Of a DNA stretch of 64,000 nt, positions 17,211 through 26,120 are shown in pieces; the stretch's first letter is position 1, and each line of letters starts with the position of its first letter. This DNA comes from Alloyangia pacifica (lineage in GTDB: Bacteria; Pseudomonadota; Alphaproteobacteria; Rhodobacterales; Rhodobacteraceae): positions 1,442,001 through 1,506,000 of the forward strand of contig NZ_CP022189.1 of assembly GCF_003111685.1 (NCBI RefSeq), in the 5' to 3' direction. The notes beneath the pieces are model-generated. The model saw nothing but the letters and a program-made list of their open reading frames with translations, did no database searches and was not told the DNA's origin. The translations under genes were made by a program, and so were the position numbers.

Positions 17211-17471
17211 ATGACTGTGAAAGACAAGGTCATCGAGATCATCGCCGAGCAGGCCGTGCTCGAACCTTCGGACGTGACGATGGACAGCACGCTCGAGGAT
17301 CTGGGGATCGACAGCCTTGGTCTCGTCGAGAGCATCTTCGCCATCGAGGAAGCTTTCGATATCTCGGTTCCGTTCAACGCCAACGAGCCCGAACAGAGCG
17401 ATTTCGACATCTCCTCGGTGGCGAGCATCGTCGCCGGGATCGAAAAGCTGGTGGCCGAGCAGGCGGCGTGA
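17211..17471 (+). CDS. Acyl carrier protein, specialised
   Basis: An 86-aa ACP with the phosphopantetheine attachment motif LGIDSLGL (S35). It differs from housekeeping AcpP in the segment after helix II (SVPFNANEPEQSDFDI) and is not linked to fabD/fabG/fabF. It starts 45 bp after lpxD. Its stop overlaps the GTG start of the ketosynthase (GTGA), so the carrier and its elongating enzyme are coupled. It probably holds a dedicated acyl chain; which one is unknown. Confidence 0.9.
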   Translation: MTVKDKVIEIIAEQAVLEPSDVTMDSTLEDLGIDSLGLVESIFAIEEAFDISVPFNANEPEQSDFDISSVASIVAGIEKLVAEQAA

Positions 17472-18676
17472 AACGGGTCGTCATTACCGGGGCAGGCACC
17501 ATCAACGCGTTGGGGCGCGGGGTGCCTGCAACCTTCGAAGCCATGCGCGAGGGGCGCTGCGGCATCGGGGAACTGGACTTCCGGGACGTCGAACGCCTGG
17601 CCATCCGCATCGGCGGGCAGGTCAAGGGCTACGAGCCGGAAGACACCTTCAACCGCCAGCAGCTTGCGCTCTACGACCGCTTCACGCAGTTCGCACTGAT
17701 CGCGGCGCGCGAGGCCATCGCGCAGTCGGGGCTGGAATTCCACGGCGACATGGCGGACCGTTCGGGCGTGGTGCTGGGCACCTCGGGCGGCGGTCTGACC
17801 ACGCAGGACGAGAACTACCGCTCGGTCTACGAGGAGGGCAAGAACCGCGTTCACCCCTTTGTCGTGCCCAAGTTGATGAACAACGCCGCCGCCAGCCATG
17901 TCAGCATGGAGTTCAACCTGCGCGGCCCAACCTTCACCGTCGCCACCGCCTGCGCCAGTTCGAACCACGCGATGGGGCTTGCCTTCCAGATGGTCCGCTC
18001 GGGCGCCTGCCCGGCGATGATCACCGGGGGATCCGAGTCGATGCTCTGCTTCGGCGGGGTGAAGGCCTGGGAAGGGCTGCGGGTCATGTCCAAGGATGCC
18101 TGCCGCCCGTTCTCGGCCAACCGAAATGGCATGGTGCAGGGCGAGGGCGCGGGGGTCTACGTCTTCGAGGAGTATGACCACGCGAAAGCGCGCGGCGCCG
18201 ACATCCTCGCCGAGGTGGTCGGCTTCGCGATGACCTCGGACGCGGCCGATATCGTCATGCCCAGCAAGCAGGGCGCGGCCCGGGCGATCTCGGGCGCGCT
18301 GCGCGACGGCAGGATCGATCGCGACGAGGTGGGCTACATCAACGCCCATGGCACTGGCACCGCCGCCAACGACAAGACCGAATGCGCCGCCGTGGCCGAT
18401 ACCATGGGGCCGCAGGCCGATCGCCTGATGATCTCCTCGACCAAGTCGATGCATGGCCATTGCATCGGCGGCACCGGCGCCGTCGAGCTTTTGGCCTGCA
18501 TCATGGCGCTGCGTGACGGGGTGATCGCGCCCACCATCAATCACGAGGAATTCGACGCCGAATGCGCGCTCGACGTGGTGCCCAACGAGGCGCGCGAGGC
18601 GGATGTTTCGGTGGTGCTGTCGAACGCGTTTGCCTTTGGCGGGCTGAACGCGGTGCTGGCGCTGCGCAAGGTCTAG
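17468..18676 (+). CDS. Beta-ketoacyl-ACP synthase family protein (FabF-like)
   Basis: A 402-aa condensing enzyme of the KAS II type. The catalytic triad is present: C162 in VATACASSN, His in NAHGTGTAAND, and His in STKSMHGHCIGGTGAVE. The last motif departs from the usual STKSMTGHLLGAAGA form, which may reflect an altered acyl pocket. GTG start at 17468 overlaps the acp stop. With the preceding ACP and LpxD homologue it forms a three-gene unit likely to build and transfer a special acyl group. It lacks partner reductases and dehydratase, which would have to come from the general FAS II pool. Confidence 0.88.
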   Translation: MKRVVITGAGTINALGRGVPATFEAMREGRCGIGELDFRDVERLAIRIGGQVKGYEPEDTFNRQQLALYDRFTQFALIAAREAIAQSGLEFHGDMADRSGVVLGTSGGGLTTQDENYRSVYEEGKNRVHPFVVPKLMNNAAASHVSMEFNLRGPTFTVATACASSNHAMGLAFQMVRSGACPAMITGGSESMLCFGGVKAWEGLRVMSKDACRPFSANRNGMVQGEGAGVYVFEEYDHAKARGADILAEVVGFAMTSDAADIVMPSKQGAARAISGALRDGRIDRDEVGYINAHGTGTAANDKTECAAVADTMGPQADRLMISSTKSMHGHCIGGTGAVELLACIMALRDGVIAPTINHEEFDAECALDVVPNEAREADVSVVLSNAFAFGGLNAVLALRKV

Positions 18677-18708
18677 GGGCGTTGCCCGAAAGTACGAGCT
18701 GACGTGCA

Positions 18709-18733
18709 AAAGGGCGGCCAGATCGGCCGCCCT
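18709..18733. terminator. Bidirectional terminator between the ketosynthase gene and gap
   Basis: aagggcggcc (18709-18718) pairs with ggccgccctt (18724-18733) around AGATC. CGTTATTTT follows on the plus strand and TTG on the minus strand. It lies between the convergent ketosynthase and gap genes. Confidence 0.85.
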
Positions 18734-18786
18734 TCGTTATTTTCGCTGGTCCCGAAAGTTCCGCGCGCGGGATCGGCTTTCGCGGA

Positions 18787-19788
18787 TCAGTGCAGGGTGC
18801 GCCCCAGGACCGCGGCGACATCCGCCATGCGGGCCGAAAAACCCCATTCGTTGTCGTACCAGGCCAGCACCCGGACGGTGCGGCCGATGACTTTGGTCTG
18901 GTCCGGTGCGAAAATCGAGCTGTGCGTCGTGTGGTTGAAATCGATCGAGACCTTGGGCTCGGGATCATAGGCCAGAACCGATCCCATACGGCCGCCTGCG
19001 GCCTCGCGGATGATCTCGTTGACGTCGGCGACGGTCACGTCCTTGCCGGCCTGGAAGGTCAGGTCCACGGCCGAAACGTTCGGCGTCGGCACCCGGATGG
19101 ACGAGCCGTCGAGCTTGCCCTTGAGGTTCGGTAGCACCTCGCCGAGCGCCTTGGCGGCCCCGGTGGAGGTGGGGATCATCGCCATGGCGGCGGCACGGGC
19201 GCGATAGAGGTCCTTGTGGCGGCGGTCCAGCGTCGGCTGATCGCCGGTGTAGGAGTGGATCGTGGTCATGATCCCGCTCTCGATGCCGATCGCCTCGTCG
19301 AGCACCTTGGCCAGCGGCGCCAGCGCATTGGTGGTGCACGAGCCGTTGGAGATCATCGTGTGACCCTTCTCCAGATCGCGGTGGTTCACACCGTAGACGA
19401 TGGTCTTCTGCACGTTCTTGGCCGGGGCCGAGATCAGCACCGACTTGGCGCCCTGATGAATGTGCTGCACGGCCTTCTCGCCGTCGTTGAAGTTGCCGGT
19501 GCATTCCAGAACGACGTCGCAGCCGGTCCAGTCCAGCTCTTTCATGTCGTAGGTCGACATGACCTCCATCGGGCCACGGCCGATGTCCATTGTGGTGCCG
19601 TTGACCCGCACCTCGGCGCCGAAGCGGCCATGCACGCTGTCATAGCGCAGCAGGTGGGCGGCGGTCTCGAGCGGGCCGGTGGCGTTGATCTTCACCACCT
19701 GCACGTCGTTGCGCGCGCTCTCGGCGATATGGGCGAGGGTGCAGCGGCCAATGCGGCCGAATCCATTGATGCCGACGGTCACGGTCAT
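18787..19788 (-). CDS. gap: Glyceraldehyde-3-phosphate dehydrogenase, type I
   Basis: A 333-aa enzyme interconverting glyceraldehyde-3-phosphate and 1,3-bisphosphoglycerate. The NAD(P) motif GINGFGRIGR is at residues 6-15, nucleophile C151 in SNGSCTTNA and H178 in TTIHSYTGD. After the second beta-strand it reads KINATG (residues 34-39), where NAD-specific enzymes usually have an Asp; Ala and Thr there resemble dual or NADP-using GapB-type enzymes. Use of NADP is therefore possible but unproven. Tandem LacI-type operators lie about 105-135 bp upstream, beyond the predicted promoter, suggesting activation under gluconeogenic conditions. Confidence 0.96.
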   Translation of the reverse strand: MTVTVGINGFGRIGRCTLAHIAESARNDVQVVKINATGPLETAAHLLRYDSVHGRFGAEVRVNGTTMDIGRGPMEVMSTYDMKELDWTGCDVVLECTGNFNDGEKAVQHIHQGAKSVLISAPAKNVQKTIVYGVNHRDLEKGHTMISNGSCTTNALAPLAKVLDEAIGIESGIMTTIHSYTGDQPTLDRRHKDLYRARAAAMAMIPTSTGAAKALGEVLPNLKGKLDGSSIRVPTPNVSAVDLTFQAGKDVTVADVNEIIREAAGGRMGSVLAYDPEPKVSIDFNHTTHSSIFAPDQTKVIGRTVRVLAWYDNEWGFSARMADVAAVLGRTLH

Positions 19789-19839
19789 GGAGCGGTCTCC
19801 TGGTCAGGAAAGGGGAGGAAGTGGGATAACTTTCTTACT

Positions 19840-19867
19840 CGTATACAGAGGTGTGCCGTCGCAGCAA
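19840..19867 (-). promoter_or_regulatory. Predicted gap promoter
   Basis: On the minus strand TTGCTG (19862-19867) and TATACG (19840-19845) are separated by 16 bp, placing the start of transcription near 19834, about 45 nt before the gap ATG. The tandem operator sites lie upstream of this -35. Confidence 0.5.
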
Positions 19868-19893
19868 CGCGAAAAATAGAGGAATTGCAGTAT

Positions 19894-19924
19894 GTTAGCG
19901 ATAAAATACGCTGCGGGCGCTAAC
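19894..19924. promoter_or_regulatory. Tandem LacI-type operators upstream of gap
   Basis: GTTAGCGATAAA (19894-19905, 10 of 12 matches to GTTAGCGCTAAC) and GCGGGCGCTAAC (19913-19924, 9 of 12) lie 19 bp apart centre to centre. They would sit near -66 and -85 relative to the predicted gap start, an activator-like position, in the region shared with the divergent DUF808 gene. Confidence 0.6.
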
Positions 19925-20032
19925 ATGGCGAACTGGTAGCGCATAAGCTTAGGCAGTGCCCTCGCGGCAGCTGCGCGCTTGCACTATGGCGGCACCGGAT
20001 TACCTTTGGTCGCAAACAGCACGGAGCAGAAC

Positions 20033-21001
20033 ATGAGCGGACTTCTCGCGCTTCTCGACGACGTGGCGGGAATCGCCAAGATCGCGGCGGCCTCGGTCGA
20101 TGACATCTCGGCCAGCGCCGCAAAGGCCGGCTCCAAGGCCGCGGGCGTGGTGATCGACGACGCCGCGGTGACACCGAAATACGTGGCCGGCTTCGAGCCG
20201 AAGCGCGAACTGCCGATCATCTGGCGCATCGCCCGCAGCTCGGTGTTCAACAAGGTGGTGATCCTGCTTCCGCTGGCCCTGCTGTTGTCGAGTTTCGCGC
20301 CCTGGCTGCTGCCGCCGCTGCTGATCGCCGGCGGCTCCTTCCTGTGCTTCGAGGGAGCCGAAAAGGTTCTGCACGTCCTGAAGCCCGGACATGAGAAGAC
20401 CAATCCGGAAAAGCAGGTCGAGAAGGGCGACCCGGTGCACCTCGAAGAGCAAAAGGTGAAGGGGGCGATCAAGACAGACTTCATTCTCTCGGCCGAGATC
20501 ATGACCATCTCTCTTTCGGCCATCGAGGTCACCGAGGTCTGGATCAAGGCGATCGCGCTCGGGCTGGTCGGCGTCGGCATCACCGCATTGGTCTATGGCG
20601 CGGTGGCGCTGATCGTGAAGATGGACGACATCGGCCTCTGGCTCACCCGCGTCGGTCGTCTTGGCGCCACACGGGCGCTCGGGCGCGGCATCGTCAAGGG
20701 GATGCCGATTGTCATGTGGCTGCTGTCGACGGTCGGCACCGTGGCGATGCTCTGGGTCGGCGGCTCGATCCTTGTGCATTCGCTGGCGCAGATGGGCTGG
20801 CACATGCCCGAGGAGACGATCCACCACCTCGCCGAAAGCGCGGCACATCTGGTCCCCGAAAACCTGCAACCGGCGGCGCTGTGGATCGTCACGGCGGCCT
20901 GCGACGCGGTGCTCGGCGTGATCTGGGGGATGATCCTCGTGCCGATCATCACCAAGCTGGTTCTGCCGCTCTTCGGCAGCAGCAAAAAGGCGGCGCACTG
21001 A
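20033..21001 (+). CDS. DUF808 family membrane protein (YedI-type)
   Basis: A 322-aa inner-membrane protein. The start MSGLLALLDDVAGIAK at 20033 is the usual DUF808 N-terminus. A conserved soluble stretch (DDISASAAKAGSKAAGVVID) precedes about six to seven hydrophobic segments, for example VILLPLALLLSSFAPWLLPP and ITALVYGAVALIV. The function of DUF808 proteins is unknown. It is transcribed away from gap, so the operators at 19894-19924 could affect it as well. A strong terminator follows at 21035. Confidence 0.87.
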   Translation: MSGLLALLDDVAGIAKIAAASVDDISASAAKAGSKAAGVVIDDAAVTPKYVAGFEPKRELPIIWRIARSSVFNKVVILLPLALLLSSFAPWLLPPLLIAGGSFLCFEGAEKVLHVLKPGHEKTNPEKQVEKGDPVHLEEQKVKGAIKTDFILSAEIMTISLSAIEVTEVWIKAIALGLVGVGITALVYGAVALIVKMDDIGLWLTRVGRLGATRALGRGIVKGMPIVMWLLSTVGTVAMLWVGGSILVHSLAQMGWHMPEETIHHLAESAAHLVPENLQPAALWIVTAACDAVLGVIWGMILVPIITKLVLPLFGSSKKAAH

Positions 21002-21034
21002 GCGCCGCCCCGGTCACCTAGGTCAGTCAACGAA

Positions 21035-21062
21035 AAAGGGCGCCCCGCGAGAGGCGCCCTTT
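21035..21062. terminator. Bidirectional intrinsic terminator
   Basis: aaagggcgcc (21035-21044) pairs with ggcgcccttt (21053-21062), followed by TTATG on the plus strand and TTCGT on the minus strand. It lies 33 bp after the DUF808 stop and serves this gene and possibly the convergent tkt. Confidence 0.88.
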
Positions 21063-21107
21063 TTATGTCTTGTCTTTACGAATACGCCGGGGGTGAGCCA
21101 GAGGGGC

Positions 21108-21126
21108 GAGGGGGCAGCGCCCCCTC
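21108..21126. terminator. GC-rich hairpin at the tkt 3' end
   Basis: gagggggc (21108-21115) pairs with gccccctc (21119-21126) around AGC, 12 bp beyond the tkt stop. It is the same stem as at 2143-2161. Confidence 0.5.
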
Positions 21127-21138
21127 GCGGCGTCTGGA

Positions 21139-23157
21139 TCAGAGCAGAGCCTTGGCCTGTCCGACGACGTTCTCCGCAGTGATTCCGAACTTCTCGTAAA
21201 GAACCTCTGCCGGGGCCGAGGCGCCGAAGCTGTCCATGCCGACAAACGCCTGTTTCGCTTCGCGGCCGCGTTCGCCGAGCAGCCAGCGGTCCCAGCCGCC
21301 GAGGCGGGTTGCCGCCTCGATGCCGACGCGGACCGGGCCGGCCGGCAGAACGCGCTTGCGGTAAGCCTCGTCCTGCTGTGCGAAGAGCTCCATGCAGGGC
21401 ATGGAGACGACGCGGGTGCCAATGCCCTCGGCCTGCAGCGCGTCGCGCGCGGCGAGCGCGATCTCGACCTCCGAGCCGGTGGCGATCAGGATCACCTGGC
21501 GCTTACCCTCTGCCTCGGCGAGCACATAGGCGCCTTTCGAGGTCAGGTTGTTCGTCTTGTGCTCGCGGCGCACGGTCGGCAGGTTCTGACGGGTCAGCGA
21601 CAGCACCGAGGGCGTGCCTTTCTGCGTCAGCGCCACTTCCCAGGCTTCCGCGGTCTCGACGGTGTCCGCGGGGCGGAACACCAGCGTGTTCGGGGTCGCG
21701 CGGCTGATCGCCAGATGCTCGACCGGCTGGTGCGTCGGGCCGTCCTCGCCGAGGCCGATGGAATCGTGGGTCATCACGAAGACCGTCGGGATCTGCATCA
21801 ACGCGGCGAGGCGCATCGCCGGGCGCGCGTAATCGGTGAAGGCCATGAAAGTGCCGCCATAGGGGCGCAGCCCGCCGTGCAGCGCCATGCCGTTCATCGC
21901 CGCGGCCATGCCGTGCTCGCGGATGCCCCAGTAGACGTAGCGGCCTTTGCGGCTATCCACATCGAAGACACCGAGGTCACCGGTCTTGGTGTTGTTCGAG
22001 CCGGTGAGGTCGGCCGAGCCGCCCACGGTCTCGGGCATGATCGGGTTGACCACCTCGAGCACCATCTCCGAACTCTTGCGGGTGGCGACCTTCGGGCCTT
22101 CTTCCGAGACCTGCTTCTTCAGCGCGCGGATCACCGCCGAGAGCTTCTTCGGCGCGTCGCCGTCCTGCTGGCGGGTGAATTCCTTCTGCCGGCTGTCCGA
22201 CAGGGCGGCAAAGCGCTCTTCCCACTCGACGCGGTCGGCTGCGCCGCGGCTGCCGACCTCTTCCCACCAGCTCTTCACCTCGGCGGGCACTTCGAACGGG
22301 CCATAGGCCCAGCCCCAGTTCTCTTTCGCCGCGGTGTTCTGCTCGGCGTTGGTCAGCGCGCCGTGACCCTTGGAGGTGTCCTGCGCCGCGTGGCCAAGCG
22401 CGATATGCGTCTTGCAGGCGATCATCGTCGGCTGGGCGCTCTTCTTTGCTGCGGTGATGGCCGCGTCGATCGCCTCGGGATCATGGCCGTCGATCTCGAT
22501 GACTTCCCAGCCAGCCGAGCGGAAGCGGCCAACTTGGTCGGTCTTGTCCGACAGTTCGACCTTGCCGTCGATGGTGATGCCGTTGTTGTCCCAGAAGACC
22601 ACGAGCTTGCCGAGGCTGTAGCGGCCGGCGAGGGTGATCGCCTCCTGGCTCACGCCCTCCATCAGGCAGCCGTCGCCGGCGATGACATAGGTGTGGTGGT
22701 CCACGACCTTCTTGCCGAAGCGGGCACGCAGGATCTCTTCGCCCATGGCGAAGCCGACGGCGGTGGCGATGCCCTGGCCGAGTGGACCGGTGGTGGTCTC
22801 GATGGCATCGGCGTGGAAGTTCTCGGGGTGGCCGGCGGTGCGGGCGCCCCACTGGCGGAAGTTTTTCACCTCATCGAGGGTGATCTGTTCGTCACCCGCG
22901 AGATAGAGCAGCGAGTAAAGCAGCATCGAGCCATGGCCAGCCGAGAGGATGAACCGGTCGCGGTCCGCCCAGGTCGGGTTCTTGGCGTCGAACTTCAGGT
23001 GCTTGGAGTAAAGCACTGTGGCCACGTCGGCCATGCCGATGGGCATGCCGGAGTGGCCGGAATTTGCAGCGGTGACCGCGTCCAGCGTCAGCGCGCGGAT
23101 GGCGCAGGCGCGGGTCCAGTGGTCGGGGTTCTTGGCTTTGAGTGCAGAAATGTCCAC
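21139..23157 (-). CDS. tkt: Transketolase
   Basis: A 672-aa thiamine-diphosphate enzyme moving two-carbon units between sugar phosphates in the non-oxidative pentose phosphate pathway. The TPP/Mg motif [13 protein letters not shown] lies at about residues 154-166. The N-terminal substrate region [13 protein letters not shown], the pyrimidine domain with [19 protein letters not shown] and the C-terminal domain are all present. The start is GTG at 23157 ([14 protein letters not shown]), with AGAGGA about 9 nt upstream. It is divergent from the coiled-coil/zapA operon. In an Entner-Doudoroff organism it links Gap and fructose-6-phosphate to pentose and erythrose synthesis. Confidence 0.97.
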   Translation of the reverse strand: MDISALKAKNPDHWTRACAIRALTLDAVTAANSGHSGMPIGMADVATVLYSKHLKFDAKNPTWADRDRFILSAGHGSMLLYSLLYLAGDEQITLDEVKNFRQWGARTAGHPENFHADAIETTTGPLGQGIATAVGFAMGEEILRARFGKKVVDHHTYVIAGDGCLMEGVSQEAITLAGRYSLGKLVVFWDNNGITIDGKVELSDKTDQVGRFRSAGWEVIEIDGHDPEAIDAAITAAKKSAQPTMIACKTHIALGHAAQDTSKGHGALTNAEQNTAAKENWGWAYGPFEVPAEVKSWWEEVGSRGAADRVEWEERFAALSDSRQKEFTRQQDGDAPKKLSAVIRALKKQVSEEGPKVATRKSSEMVLEVVNPIMPETVGGSADLTGSNNTKTGDLGVFDVDSRKGRYVYWGIREHGMAAAMNGMALHGGLRPYGGTFMAFTDYARPAMRLAALMQIPTVFVMTHDSIGLGEDGPTHQPVEHLAISRATPNTLVFRPADTVETAEAWEVALTQKGTPSVLSLTRQNLPTVRREHKTNNLTSKGAYVLAEAEGKRQVILIATGSEVEIALAARDALQAEGIGTRVVSMPCMELFAQQDEAYRKRVLPAGPVRVGIEAATRLGGWDRWLLGERGREAKQAFVGMDSFGASAPAEVLYEKFGITAENVVGQAKALL

Positions 23158-23475
23158 GGGGCTTTGTCCTCTTGCCGGAAGCCTGTCATCGGGCTCAATA
23201 GCAGCGCTACGGATAAGTTCAAGCGCAGTGGCCGGAACTTGTCATGCGCAGGATGAAGCACGCGCCCTAAGGCCTTGGAACATATGGCGCGCATTTTCCG
23301 GGCCCGCTTGTTATCCTTTCCCCGAACGGGGGCGCATTGATTCGCCTTTCCAAACTCTTTGGTATAGGTCGGCAACACCCGGATGCGCGCCGCCACGGGC
23401 GATGCCGCAAGCACGGTCCGAAAGGCACGCGGAACAGATGACACTCGGAAAGAGGCAAGGAATAAGGGACGCAGG
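23158..23475. promoter_or_regulatory. Divergent promoter region tkt / coiled-coil-zapA operon
   Basis: 318 bp without a supported gene. A likely tkt promoter on the minus strand is TTGAAC (23217-23222), a 16-bp spacer and TATTGA (23195-23200). The spacer holds GTAGCGCTGC, a weak partial match to the GTTAGCGCTAAC operator. No convincing plus-strand promoter could be fixed; TATAGG near 23363 is a candidate -10. Confidence 0.45.
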
Positions 23476-23985
23476 ATGAGCCAGATCGACGAGTTGCACT
23501 CCAGGATCACGCGCGCGCTCGACCGTATCTCGACGGGAGTCGAGGCGCTGGGGCCGGCGCGGTCGGCCGCGGAGGGCGGCGCGGAAAGCGAGATTGCCAC
23601 CGCTCTGGAAGAGGAGCGCATGGCCAACTCCCAGCTCGAGGAGCGGGTGCGGCAACTGCACGCGCAGCTGGAAAATCCGCCGGAAGGCGCTGCAGGAGCC
23701 GAGGCCCTGGCGGCACAGCTCGCCGAGCAGCAGGAGGCCCTTGCGGCGCTCGACGGCGAGTTGCAGCGGCTGCGCCAGGCCAATGACATGCTGATGCGGT
23801 CACAGGCCGAGATGCGCGCCGCGCTCGAGGCGGGCATCGGCGAGCCGCATCTGGTCAACCAGGCCATGCTGGCCGAACTCGACTCGCTGCGCGCCGCGCG
23901 CGGTGTCGAGGAAGCCGAGGCGCGGGCGCTGCTGGCGGGGCTGACCCCGGTGCTGGCCGCCGCGACCAATCCGGAGGAGCTGTGA
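23476..23985 (+). CDS. Predicted coiled-coil protein preceding zapA
   Basis: A 169-aa protein without signal peptide or membrane segment. From about residue 30 to 130 it is dominated by heptad-like Leu/Glu/Gln/Arg patterns (ERVRQLHAQLENPPEGA, LDGELQRLRQANDMLMRSQ), predicting a long coiled coil broken by a short Pro/Gly/Ala linker. The ATG at 23476 (MSQIDELHSRITRAL) is chosen over an in-frame ATG 31 codons upstream, which adds a basic leader. Its TGA overlaps the zapA ATG (TGATG), so the two are translationally coupled. A role in division-ring or envelope assembly with ZapA is inferred from position only. Confidence 0.78.
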   Translation: MSQIDELHSRITRALDRISTGVEALGPARSAAEGGAESEIATALEEERMANSQLEERVRQLHAQLENPPEGAAGAEALAAQLAEQQEALAALDGELQRLRQANDMLMRSQAEMRAALEAGIGEPHLVNQAMLAELDSLRAARGVEEAEARALLAGLTPVLAAATNPEEL

Positions 23986-24407
23986 TGTCGCAGATCGAAG
24001 TCGAGATCCCGATCGGCGGTCGCCTCTTCGAGGTCGCCTGCCAGGAGGGCGAAGAGCAATATCTTCAGGCCGCCGCGCGCATGCTGGACACCGAGGCGCA
24101 GGTGCTGGTCGGTCAGATCGGCCGCATGCCCGAGGCGCGTATGCTGCTGATGGCCGGGCTGATGCTGGCAGACAAGACCGCCGGCCTCGAGGATCGCCTG
24201 CGCGAGACCGAGGACCGGCTGCGCGAAGCCGAAGAGCGCATGGGCGCCATGGCCGCCGAGGTGCGCGCCCTGCGCGATGCCCCGCCGCCTGAAGCCGAGC
24301 GCGTCGAGGTGCCGGTGATCCCGCGCAGCCTGACCGAGGCCATGGCCGAGCTTGCCGCCCGCGCCGAGGCGCTGGCAGAGGCGGTCGAGGAAAAGAGCGC
24401 GTCCTGA
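23985..24407 (+). CDS. zapA: Cell division protein ZapA
   Basis: A 140-aa ZapA-family protein that bundles FtsZ filaments at the division ring. The N-terminal beta/alpha head has the family pattern VEIPIGGRLFEVACQEGEEQ (about residues 5-24), then AARMLDTEAQVL. A long coiled coil follows (GLEDRLRETEDRLREAEERM). It is longer than E. coli ZapA (109 aa), the excess being an acidic C-terminal helix. ATG at 23985 shares one base with the preceding stop; a GTG one codon earlier is also in frame. A structured RNA region follows directly. Confidence 0.88.
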   Translation: MSQIEVEIPIGGRLFEVACQEGEEQYLQAAARMLDTEAQVLVGQIGRMPEARMLLMAGLMLADKTAGLEDRLRETEDRLREAEERMGAMAAEVRALRDAPPPEAERVEVPVIPRSLTEAMAELAARAEALAEAVEEKSAS

Positions 24408-24545
24408 CCCGGTCTTCCGAGAGCAGGTGATTTCGAGGAATCCGCGCAGCGGACGGGGCGAGCCCCCTCCGAGCCTGGTGCTCCCGGTGACGCCGGGACG
24501 GGGCGTATTGCAAAGACCAGAAGCGCAGGGCGGCGGCCTATAGAA
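24408..24545 (+). ncRNA. ssrS: Structured RNA candidate, probably 6S RNA (ssrS)
   Basis: No protein is supported here, yet the segment folds well. An outer helix GGTCTT (24411-24416) pairs with AAGACC (24513-24518). Inside, GAGCAGG (24421-24427) pairs with CCTGGTGCTC ending at 24483, enclosing stems TCCGC/GCGGA and GGGG/CCCC, followed by the hairpin CCCGG-TGACG-CCGGG (24483-24497). 6S RNA is commonly encoded just downstream of zapA in proteobacteria, which is the main reason for the name. I did not recognise primary-sequence signatures firmly, and exact ends are unknown. Confidence 0.5.
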
Positions 24546-24546
24546 A

Positions 24547-24571
24547 AAGGGCGGGGAAATTCCCCGCCCTT
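24547..24571. terminator. Terminator shared by zapA/6S region and eno
   Basis: aagggcgggga (24547-24557) pairs with tccccgccctt (24561-24571) around a 3-nt loop. On the minus strand the stem is followed by a T-run (TTT, then CTA), fitting termination of eno, whose stop lies 23 bp away. On the plus strand only CGCC follows. Confidence 0.85.
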
Positions 24572-24593
24572 CGCCATTCTTGGTGGTCCGAGA

Positions 24594-25931
<1,338 letters not shown>

Positions 25932-25938
25932 CAATGAC

Positions 25939-25979
25939 GGTAACGCTAACATAGCCTATTCCCATGGGGTTGCGCTAAC
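25939..25979. promoter_or_regulatory. Tandem LacI-type operators upstream of eno
   Basis: GGTAACGCTAAC (25939-25950) and GGTTGCGCTAAC (25968-25979) each match GTTAGCGCTAAC at 10 of 12 positions and lie 29 bp apart centre to centre. Relative to the predicted start they sit near -46 and -75, upstream of the -35, as expected for activation. Confidence 0.68.
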
Positions 25980-26120
25980 AACTCCATGGGCTTGCAGGAT
26001 TGTTTTTTGCCCCTGGGGAAATGGCCTCTAGGTTTTTGCTGCAGACGCATAGGCAATGATCAGCAGGAAAGGCCGCGAGAGGGGTGCCGAGGGGAGGACG
26101 GTGCCGCGCGGACGTGATGC

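Noticed and set aside
22205..22220. GCAAAGCGCTCTTC, similar to the AglR operator
   Set aside because: It lies deep in the tkt coding sequence, matches only one arm and has no nearby promoter.
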